This document shows, one piece after another, positions 55,069-64,000 of a DNA stretch of 64,000 nt. Positions within the stretch are counted from its first letter, which is position 1, and every line of letters begins with the position of its first letter. The translations under genes were made by a program, and so were the position numbers. This stretch comes from Mermis nigrescens (lineage: Eukaryota > Nematoda > Enoplea > Mermithida > Mermithidae), in assembly GCA_036768485.1 (NCBI GenBank), contig JAVLUZ010000150.1:1750164-1814163 (forward strand). Reading direction: 5' to 3'. A model generated the notes under the pieces. It ran no database searches, had not been told where the DNA came from, and was given only the letters and a program-made list of their open reading frames with translations.

Positions 55069-56130
55069 GTCACCGAAAAATGCAACCATGTTGAAATTCA
55101 AGCCATTTTTGCAATGTAGTTTACGGTAGCTATGAAAAATTGTACGGTTTTTTGGCAAAATAATATTATTTTCTTTGTTTTGCACTTGAAAACTTTCTCT
55201 TTTTTGAATTCGGTCAGGTGGTTCTTGAGATTAACTCAAAAAACTATTATCTGCACACTTTAGCTTCATTAGTGGTTTTGTGGAATTTGATATTATATTA
55301 TATTTACTAATCAATAGATTACTGTAGAAGCAACTGTTTGAAACAAAATATATATCATTCAAAAGAAAATTCAATCTTCTTTCTTATAGATGCTCCTGTA
55401 TTTCACCATGATAAAGCCGTGTAGGCTGCATTTCAAAATGTAATAAGTTTTTGAAAATCGGTGAAAACCCTGTGAGATAAGATAATGAGGTGATCAAATT
55501 AAGGTAAATGTTTAGAAAAGCGGAAACATTGTCTTTGCTTGACAGATATGCTTGGAACTTTCGACGCTTTTTTATTAATTCTACGTTTCTTTCGAATTTC
55601 CTCTACAAGTTTAATCATTAAGCGTCATAGTCTAGTTTTGAGAAGATATTAATTAAGCCGTATTCATCATTAATGGCATGAAAATTTAGTTTAGTTGGCA
55701 AACAACAATACCGGAATAAATACAATGCAACCCAATCACTAATTGCCTTTCAAACCTCAATAAATACCTCACTCAAGAATTCATTGCTCAGTGTTAAACA
55801 CGAATTTTGCTTCTAAATCAAGCTTAACGTCCGTATAGATAAATGCAGCTTGATTGGAAATACTCGAAAATCCATTTAACTTTTGGTTGACTTTTTCAGA
55901 AAAACAATTCAGCCTTATTTTGATGAGTTTTTGACAGAAGCTGTTTTTTCTGAATTGATTTTGCGATCCAACTCTTTTGACTGTATTTACTCGACTTGCA
56001 ATATTATGCTATAAGAATAGTCAAAAGACGAACCTTTTCAAAAATTATGTTAATTGTTTAATTGTTTTACATTTTATTTGTGCTCGTTGTTTCAACTACG
56101 GTCACGAATACGAGTGACCGAAATCCCAAA
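55069..56130. other. No gene seen
   Basis: AT-rich, no supported feature. Confidence 0.4.
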
Positions 56131-56425
56131 CACAAGTGGGCGTGTGGGAAGGGGGTTTGGGGGAATATGCGACACCTCAGAAGTTGAAATACCCCCCCAA
56201 TCAAACCCCCACAGAAATCAAAATACCCTTCCCCAAGAATTAAAATTTGTTGCTTTTTTGCGATTTTTTGATGCCATTGGATAGTGCTCGATGAGAAACG
56301 TCGAAAAATGGTGTTTTTTCGCCTTACGACCACTTTAAAGACCATTTTTTCGAACTTTTGAAAATTTTTCACCTCTCCAGAAATTTTATCACCCCTCCCC
56401 AGATTTTCGGTGCTGCCCACCTATG
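56131..56425 (+). mobile_element. MITE-1 copy (295 bp)
   Basis: CACAAGTGGGCGTG to CCCACCTATG; flanks ATCCCAAA and GTCCCGAA (6/8). Confidence 0.82.
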
Positions 56426-56484
56426 GTCCCGAACCCATATCAGCCTGATTTTTGTGGATTTAGTCCGGTGTTGTTAGTTGCAAC

Positions 56485-56650
56485 CACACATGGGTAGCAA
56501 GAAACTTCTGGGGGGATTAAATCACTAAAAATCGCCTAAAATTGACCAAAAATGTTACTAAAAATAGAATTCTGGGGATCCACTGTAATCTGCGGTATTT
56601 TTCAACTTCTGGGGGTATATGCCGCCCAACTCATCCCACGCCCATGTTTG
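56485..56650 (-). mobile_element. Short MITE-1 relative (166 bp), inverted
   Basis: CACACATGGGTAGCAAG to ACGCCCATGTTTG with perfect TSD GTTGCAAC (56477-56484 and 56651-56658). The middle of the family is missing, so an internally deleted form. Confidence 0.88.
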
Positions 56651-56853
56651 GTTGCAACCCGATCCAAACGAATTTTTGTGCCAGTTGGGCGCAGTTCTTT
56701 GGCCAACTACGAATTCTGGGTGCCACCAAACACCCTCCGAGCCCAAATTATAGACATTAAAAACAAATTCCAAAAAATGACTATAATTTTATTTTTCTGC
56801 TCAAAATTCCTCCGCTTATTATTGCTCCATTTCGCTACCTATAACTTATTCTA

Positions 56854-57403
56854 TAGGGTGTCACGAAATGGTAGCCTCTCCCAAAATCAACTCTAGGGTA
56901 TAATACAAAAAAGTTGTGAGTACCACCTTGTAGAGCATTCAGTGCTGCTTCTGATAGTTGAAAGGAAGATACACGTTGCAAAAAAGAAAATTGCACAAGT
57001 AGTTCTGAAAAAGTTTTATCTTGGTGACATTGTAATGGATCGAGTGAGAAAGCTAATGCACATGGAATCAGAAATCGGTCGCTTTTCTGCAGAAACAGTA
57101 TCAAAGAATTTACATATGGTGTTAAATGAAGTAAAATATGACACACAATTGTCCGGAAATCTGTTATTTTGAATGGCTGAGCATTTGAGGAAGGTCGGAG
57201 AAGCTGAGGACGATCAAATCGACTTAATCGTAAAATACAAAAAACTGAGATATTTTTTGTATCTGATCAATAAACATTTAACCTGTGCACATTGCGTTTT
57301 GAAGAAATAAGTATTCGACACAGAATTGAATACAATATGACATTTCCATGTTGTTTATGATCCTTGGAAGTCGTTTTCTGGAGGGGCCTATCGTGACACC
57401 CTG
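56854..57403 (+). mobile_element. Mariner-like TIR element (550 bp) with a coding-like core
   Basis: TAGGGTGTCACGAAATGG on the left and, in reverse, CAGGGTGTCACGATAGG on the right, flanked by TA (56852-56853 and 57404-57405), as in Tc1/mariner. Inside, a plus-strand frame from 56942 (VERKIHVAKKKIAQVVLKKF, FSAETVSKNLHMVLNEVKYD) has one TGA at 57170 and runs on to about 57310. It is not a recognisable transposase. Confidence 0.7.
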
Positions 57404-57953
57404 TATGTACAAATGAAGAGAATCCCACATATGCTTACTTCTCGCCATTAAACACATATCGGAAAGACCATACATACTTTGTACTTACCATACGTTAAGA
57501 AAATATTCTATTATTACTTGAAATTACATTTATACTTATATTTACCCCATACTGATATTTTTTACCTTATTCAAAATTGTTTATCTGCTCTAATTTTTCT
57601 TTTTTCTCTACTCACTTTTCGTCATCCAGAAATGTAAACAAATATTACCCACCTAATCCTATACTTTTCATTTCTAATTTCTTTTTCACTTTCAGTGTGA
57701 GGAGCATCCCTTTTCCAGACGGATTCGCACCACTCTTTTCATGCCGCCTCAGGGCTTATGTCAAACCTATCCCAAAGAAACTTTGAAAAATTTTTCTCTT
57801 CATTCAAAAATATTATCTCACGGAGGGGACAGTGTAACGTACGCGACTGCTTTTCACCGTCATTTTGGTTTCGTCACGATGGTTGGAACACCGTTTTGCC
57901 AAGGTCTTACCTATTCGGATCAGCCTGCCTTAAACGTCCAGATGGCTGGCACC
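57404..57953. other. No supported gene
   Basis: Pyrimidine-rich sequence at 57560-57720; overlapping frames at 57741-58043 have no recognisable content. Confidence 0.35.
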
Positions 57954-58225
57954 CAGACATGCACGTTAAGGGGAATAGTTAGGGGTCTAGACTCCCCAGA
58001 ATGGAAAAATGGAAAATTTTCCAGAGTAACTGAGGCAAAATGAAGGCATTAAATGGATTAAAATTTAAAATTTTCCTCAAAAGTGCTTTAAATTGATTGA
58101 AACTGTGTAATACGTAGTTTTAACTAGCGCTTATTCCAGTTTTGAGGTCATTTTGTTCCAAAAGAGCTTAATTCTAGACCCTTAGATCGGCTGACCCCCT
58201 GATCGGTCAGGCTGTGCATCTATCT
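57954..58225 (+). mobile_element. MITE-2 copy (hAT-type, 272 bp)
   Basis: CAGACATGCACGTTAAGG to GGCTGTGCATCTATCT; flanks CTGGCACC and CTGACACC match at 7 of 8. Confidence 0.75.
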
Positions 58226-58346
58226 CTGACACCCAGACACCACTACATTTTCGTACATACCTACCGTATTCTTATTTTGTATTATCCCTTTACAATTATT
58301 CGATGACGTTATTGATTTTCACTTTTGTATCTACTTTGATGAGCTT

Positions 58347-58616
58347 TTATCTACGAGGCCTAATAGTATTTGACTCGTCACTCGAGAACGCTTTTTGCAC
58401 ATATTGTAATAATCTTAGCGGAAGTTGTATGTCTAGTCCTTTCCTGTACTTGGCCTGTGCTCTGATCATACATAGTTGATCCGTTTCTTGAAAGAGCGTT
58501 TCCATTCTTGCGTATATAAATGGCACTCTAGAGCACTGCGTTGTCTTTACCTTTACGAATGTTCTATATTTCTTATCTTTGATACGAAAAAGCTCTGAAA
58601 TTCGAACAGGAAACAA
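58347..58616 (-). CDS. Unidentified ORF, 89 codons
   Basis: MFPVRISELFRIKDKKYRTF, then SRVPFIYARMETLFQETDQ and LQYVQKAF, in a minus-strand frame with mixed composition. It could be an exon, but no splice sites are compelling and no family is recognised. Confidence 0.25.
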   Translation of the reverse strand: MFPVRISELFRIKDKKYRTFVKVKTTQCSRVPFIYARMETLFQETDQLCMIRAQAKYRKGLDIQLPLRLLQYVQKAFSSDESNTIRPRR

Positions 58617-59574
58617 ACTTGCCGGATAGATATGAGCATCGGATGTATAACTTCAAAGTCTGTTGTTTTACGGCCCTCTATTTAAAATAGTTTTCGGCCT
58701 ATGAGTCTCCCTTTTCTTATTGGAACCTTTGAATTTTATTGTGTTTTAAGTGAGTAATGGTACTTTTCTCTTTCCTACTATGCCCGATTTTTCTTTGAAC
58801 CTTGTTTTTATGCGGCTGAGTAAATAGCTGTCTGTATTTTTTCTCATCGTTTACGCCCATTCGTTTTTGCCTTTTAATTTCTTCTCCTAAACTTTTCAAA
58901 AGTGAAGGTCAAAATTGAATGAAACTTTAAAATTTCCTTTGAAAATGCTTGAAATAGAAAGAAACTGTGGAATAATGTTGTTTTAACGCTATTTTAGCAT
59001 TTTATAACTTTTTGGGGTTTTACCACGAAAAAGTTCAATTTTTGACCGCCTGCACCAAACCCAAGCAGATCGGTTTTTCCCTCTTATATCGGCCATGCTG
59101 TACATCTATTCCTATGAGTCTCTTGTCAAAGACTTTGTTTCGACGACTAGATCAGAGTGTCATTTTAGAATTTTATTTGCTTTGAAGAAAAAATGCAAGC
59201 AAAATGTATGATTTAGCATATTTTCGTAAAAAGTAGCATTTCAATAAATCAGAAGCATAAACGGACAATAGCCCAAGTCCATGAGAAGTAAAACAATTCT
59301 CGATAACCAAGAAATGGTAATAGACCAAAAAAACAAATATTTTGAATGAATTTTTGGGTGCTAGCTTATTTGACCACGGTTTTCTGGCGCTTATGAAGTC
59401 CAACACTAGCGTCTTATCAGACATTTCTGAGCGTAAAAACTAAAAATAGTTTAAAAATATACGTCTAAATTTTCTGGTCTAGCGTTTCTGCAGCCGCCGA
59501 TGTTGCCATTTTTCGTAGGACCTACGACACAAATCTCATTCTGATAAACAAATTATTGTTGCGTGGTCACCGCA

Positions 59575-59775
59575 TCCTCCTGACAATACGTGGGCATATA
59601 GGGAAGGGTGTGGGGAGTTAGAAGGCCGAACACCCCTCAAAAGCCTAAATACCTCCCAGAATTCAATGTTTGAAATTTTTTTGTTTTTTCTCCCTTCGCA
59701 GAATTTTTGGATGCCAACTGACCTAGCGCTCGGCAAAGATCGGTGGAAAAATCTGCTGTACTCTCCCCCACCCCC
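59575..59775 (+). mobile_element. Degenerate MITE-1 copy in duplication B
   Basis: ACGTGGGCATATAGGGAAGG, then CCCAGAATTCAATGTTTG and GATGCCAACTGACCTAGCGC. Right end and TSD are not recognisable; copy A lacks it. Confidence 0.5.
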
Positions 59776-60415
59776 GAATTGTTAAATTGTAAAACGTGTG
59801 CTATGTTAAGCGTTTTAGCTCATTTTTTGCTCAAAAGTCTCGAATTTTCGCGCTTCGCGCCATGTGCGCATTTTTGCCTGTATTTTATTTAATTAAATTA
59901 TTTTTTTCCATTTTTTCAAGAAATTGTTTTATATTTTTGCGTTTTAGAAAGAACGAGCATAGTCCGAAACGTCAAAAACCAATGTTTTTGACGTGATATA
60001 TTGTTTTTTAGCCCAACAGAGGCATTGTTTGAAAATTTTTAAGGACTGACCCACCCATAATTTTCAGACGCAGGGTACAAACTATGCCTGTAAATTGGTT
60101 GATTTACATTTCAAATTTTGATCATGAAAGTACCGCTGTAATAGGGGTTTTAGCACTACTAAATTCGATGGAACAAAATCACAAAGTATAAATCTGTCGA
60201 CTATAAATAAACCAAAAAATGCATCGATCAATACAACGCAAATGCGATAGGAATTTTAAATCGGCCACAGTTCTTCGGACATGATTCTTCTGACGTTCAA
60301 AATCAACGTTGCTTATCCACAATATAAACACAAATTTCAGGCATAACTTATTCAGAAAACAAAAAGCTTATACAAAACGTCCAAAAACAGACTAATTAAA
60401 AAACCTATTTTCGAA

Positions 60416-60607
60416 TCAATCGTAGCCATCAGCTCGTATTTTTGACCAAAACTTATGCATCGTTTCGTTTATCCAATTAAGTCGCGTCGGAACAAATTCA
60501 TACACATTTTCTTGAACTCCACGTATGACACGATACATGACTATAACAGCAATTATCGAATATCTACCGTCGTTTTGAAGACAAAAGACTGGACCACCAG
60601 AGTCACC
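60416..60607 (-). CDS. Serine protease last exon, duplicated copy
   Basis: Encodes GDSGGPVFCLQNDGRYS and FVPTRLNWINETMHKFW up to a TGA at 60416-60418, close to the exon at 22231-22415. The acceptor reads TTTAG|GGTGAC, one G more than copy A, so it starts in phase 0 and fits a phase-0 upstream exon. Its upstream exons would lie beyond the window, so whether this gene is complete is unknown. Confidence 0.8.
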   Translation of the reverse strand, partial: GDSGGPVFCLQNDGRYSIIAVIVMYRVIRGVQENVYEFVPTRLNWINETMHKFWSKIRADGYD

Positions 60608-60829
60608 CTAAACACAATAAATGGAAAAATAAAATGAAACAAAAAACAACGCTCAACGACGATCAAGCTGTAGATAGTGTTCTAAAATAATTGTAGGTAC
60701 TACACGTTCAAATCGTGCATTTAAGTAAAAAGTACGTTGTTCGTGATCTTACAAAAATTGTCTATATGATATGTTGACCACAAGGATCAACTACTTTTAC
60801 AATTGATTTTCTGCATATCAAGTGTAGCG

Positions 60830-61430
60830 GTGGCTTCATTTATTTGGGTCTTTCAAAACATTGATGCAGTTTCGCTATTGATTTTGATTAACATTGATTC
60901 TGTTTAATGGTTTGAATGACTTGCATAGCCTAATAGTTACATTTATTAGGTAGACGCCGGTTTTCGGGCGTCACTTGTTTCTATGTAAATTTATCGATAT
61001 CATTTTTTGTCGCTATTAGATGTTCCTTCATTTATGGGTCAGTTTGAAACATTAGTAGATTTCCGACGAGCGTTCTGGGCCGAATAAGGGTTAGCGTGGG
61101 TTTGCCCGGTTCATTTGCTGTACGTATAATATTCTGTGTTTTTTACTAATTGTATTATTGGTTTTGCGTTGAATAATACTTAGCAGTCGACGGTGTTAGC
61201 GCACACATCTTGCAAGCAGGCGGGAATCCGCTGAGGGTCATTCACCACTCCCTTAGCCATTTAGTGTAAACTAATTTATCTGCAGCATTTGTCACGGCTA
61301 ATTATTTCGGCGTAATTAATTTAATTAGTTGTGTTACAAAAGTATGAAAAGTCAAGTAAGAAATAACGTTTTTGATGTCTATAATGTAGCCTTAGCTGAA
61401 TTTTGGAACAAAAGTAAATTCAAAACTGAA
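60830..61430. other. Block present only in duplication B
   Basis: About 590 bp absent from copy A, between GATTTTCTG (60810) and GTCTGCTGAATTATCCTG (61438). A plus-strand frame at 61329-61529 (NNVFDVYNVALAEFWNKSK) spans its end and the duplicated part; not recognised. Ends are not resolved. Confidence 0.5.
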
Positions 61431-62944
61431 ATTGTAAGTCTGCTGAATTATCCTGATTATGATATTCTTGAACCGCAAAAATGCGCACATTCATTGCACA
61501 AGATGTGCGAAGAAGAATGGCACATTTAGTTGAATTTGTGAATGGGGTGGATTGAGGTTTTTCTGACAGGGAGCGGAACCCCAAATTTTCCTAATAGTGT
61601 CAAAATTTGTCCAAAAGTCCCTCCATGCTGACTTGAAATAGCGGTTTTTCTGCCGTCTTTTGATGGACAGAATCGTTTGTAATTCGAAAAAGTTAAAAAT
61701 TTCCGAAAATCTACCTGCAAAATTATTAGGAAAATCGGCACAAAGTACTGAAAAAATACTCGAGAAATAATTGTAAAAACTAACAAATCCTTGCTCTGTA
61801 CATAAACTAATCTTTTGACGTAAAAATAAGGTCTTTAGAGCGCCAAGAACGTCAGAAAATGTCTTTAGTAAGTACTACCCGGAGCGAAGCGCCGGAAAAT
61901 CTTGAAAAATCACAAAAAATGGCCAGACTCATCAAAAAATACGCATTTCTATTGCGTCGACTATTTTTTGACGACGGGGGGGAAGGCCGCCCCCTCTAAA
62001 TCCGCCATTGACTGCAAAAAGAACGATAGTCAAACATAAAAGGCCAATACTGATTGATTCTCGGGCTCGAATAAATTAAAACGGAGAAGACTATGCAATT
62101 AAAATATTTTAACATGCATGCTTTTTGGGTTCGTAATATATGTTTTATACAAATCAAAAACTAACGCTAGAAATATTAAGATCATCTCTGCAGAGGTTTA
62201 AAAACACACCTGAGCAGCGGATTACATTCTTTCCATTCTATTTTCATCGTAGATGCACTAAGGAGGGTTTGCCAGAGGTTGAAACCCGGATTTTCTTGTT
62301 AGGAAGAGCGGCAATTTAAAGCTCAATTTAATGCATTGGGTTTACTACGTATTTGCACAATTCTGATCGATCTTAAAAGAGCTAATGCCTGTTCCTCCCG
62401 CGGTACTTACCATATTAATTAACGGACAAAATATGTCAAGATCGCATACATTAAATGTTAAAATTATGTTTAAGAATTGTTTCCCTAATGTGAAATTTTG
62501 TTGGATAATTACTCACATTCAGACCAGTCAGCATAAATCCACATTTCAAATGACAGTTGAAAGATTAATTGTAATCTTATACGTTTTCTTGGAGAAGGGG
62601 ACTTTGGGGAGCGGTTTGACTCCGGCAGAATGGCAGCTGACCCCGCAAAATGGCCGCGACTCCCCCAGAATTATAAGTTTTCCTTTCAAATTGCAAAAAA
62701 TGTGCCTTGTTAAGCGTTTTTAGCTGATTTTTGGCTTAAAACTCACAATTTTCGGCACTATATATATATTTTTTGACTATATTTTGTTCGATTTACTCGA
62801 CTTTTTCGAATTTATACAAAAATTTTTTATGTTCTTATGTTTTAGAAAGAACGAGCATTGTCCGTAAGGTCAAAAAAGGTGTTTTTGACGTATACCCATC
62901 GCTTTTAGCCCAAATAGACACTTTTTAGAAATTGTGAGCCTGAC

Positions 62945-63221
62945 CATACATGGGCAGCAAGAAAATTCTGGGGGGAAGGGGCAAGATTTTTCAAAGGTCA
63001 GAAAAATGGCCTTAAAAATGGTATTATGGCGAAGAAAACACCAGTTTTTAGACGTTTCTCATCGAGCACTATCCATTGTCATCAAAAAATTGCGAAAAAA
63101 ACAAACAAAATTTTCAAAAATTGAATTCTTGGGGGGATATTTTGGTTTCTGGCGGGGGTATATTGGTTTCTTTGGTTTCTCGGGGGGTGCATACCGCCAA
63201 AGCCATTCACGCCCAGGTTTG
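62945..63221 (-). mobile_element. MITE-1 copy, inverted, absent from duplication A
   Basis: CATACATGGGCAGC to CACGCCCAGGTTTG; flanks AGCCTGAC and GGCCTGAC (7/8). The equivalent site in copy A (about 24428-24435) is unoccupied. Confidence 0.92.
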
Positions 63222-64000
63222 GGCCTGACCCTCCAGAGTTCCCGTGCTGTAGGTGTATGATTCTTATTTTTGTCAATCGTATTATACATTCATAGCTTTT
63301 ATTTTCCTTTAAAAGATTTTTTAAGCAGAATAAATCATTTTAAATCCAAAAGTGAAGAAAGATACAGGATATCAAAGAGAGTTTATCCTGGTTGTTTAAC
63401 CAACCAAAAATTTCACCAAAAATAATGCTAGTTCAAGCTTAGATGATCTTTGGGGGTTGGGGGTTTCTACCTTCTCCATTCCTTTCAGAATTCTCGATTT
63501 TCCAAAAGTCTCCAAAAAGTTCGTAGAAAAGGTGTTGTTTAAAGCGTTTTTAGCTACCTATTTGCTTAAAAGTGTCAAATTTTCGGCGCTTGACGCCTAT
63601 ATACTCATGTTTGACTATATTGTGTTTAATTCGTCCGAGTTTTCTAGATTTTTTCGGAATTTTTTATGTTTATATGCTCTAGAAAAATAGCATATCGCCA
63701 GAAACGCTTAAAAACGGTTGTTTTTGACGCGTACCCACCATTTTTGAGCTCAAAGAAGGCACTTAAAAATGTCACTCACTGAATTCTTACGCTGTGCATG
63801 TCTGAGTACAAGACGGTGTTTTCGTCTTTTGCGATGTCTAATTTCACTTAAAAAGATTCCTGGTTTAGCTTAACAATGTCCAAATATTTTATGCAGGAGC
63901 TGGCGCTGTCGAAATCGCAAATAAATATTATTTTCTCAGGAAAACCCGGTGCTAAGCGCCATTGAGAAATGTAAAAAAATTAGGATGAACGCAATTGAGG

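Larger units (their letters stand above)
58758..64000 (+). repeat. Segmental duplication, copy B (continues past the window)
   Basis: Counterpart of 20488-25210; the match still holds at the window edge (GGATGAACGCAATTGAGG against GGATGGACGCAGTTGAGG at 25195). It holds a second copy of the protease last exon. Confidence 0.88.

Overview
The window is a repeat-packed stretch of an AT-rich invertebrate (metazoan) nuclear genome. The evidence is an intron-containing trypsin-like serine protease gene with consensus GT/AG splice sites, a CR1/Jockey-type LINE, three Ty3/Gypsy-type gag or gag-pol elements, a Maverick/Polinton remnant and many hAT-like non-autonomous elements with 8-bp target-site duplications (TSDs). 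I cannot name the species. There are no bacterial operons, rRNA genes, convincing tRNA genes or CRISPR arrays.

Layout. 1-3420: LINE fragment split by a 1.8-kb hAT-like element (1381-3173). 4102-4379: first of about ten copies of a roughly 280-bp hAT-type MITE (here MITE-1). 5717-7843: gag of one LTR element, cut by the start of a second. 7844-19158: an 11.3-kb Ty3/Gypsy-type element with near-identical 197/201-bp LTRs. Its order is leader ORF, gag, envelope-like gene, then protease-RT-RNase H-integrase, so the envelope-like gene lies between gag and pol. All its ORFs are broken by stops or frameshifts. 19159-20210: a 42-bp minisatellite. 20488-25210 and 58758-64000 (running off the window) are direct copies of one segmental duplication, and each has MITE insertions the other lacks. 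22231-35272 (minus strand): serine protease gene in seven exons. Its largest intron holds a 4344-bp hAT-bounded element filled with head-to-head arrays of a 179-bp satellite.

36400-41590: tandem repeats, then a decayed Maverick-type integrase and chromodomain, with duplicated segments that also carry a TATA-binding-protein-like reading frame in three copies. 41590-47910 (minus strand): a second Gypsy-type gag-pol, truncated at its 3' end, with a mutated RT active site. 48000-58750: mostly short TIR elements, two inverted GAGTTGTC-type minisatellites, a second locus of the 179-bp satellite, a MULE transposase C-terminal fragment and a mariner-like TIR element.

The only likely functional host gene is the serine protease, and its last exon appears out of frame by one base compared with the duplicated copy at 60416-60607. 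The most unusual objects are the gag-env-pol ordered element with a class III (glycoprotein B-like) envelope and a leader ORF, the TBP-like frames tied to the Maverick remnant, and the hAT-bounded satellite palindrome inside the protease intron. All assignments are by reading motifs by eye; no database search was run.
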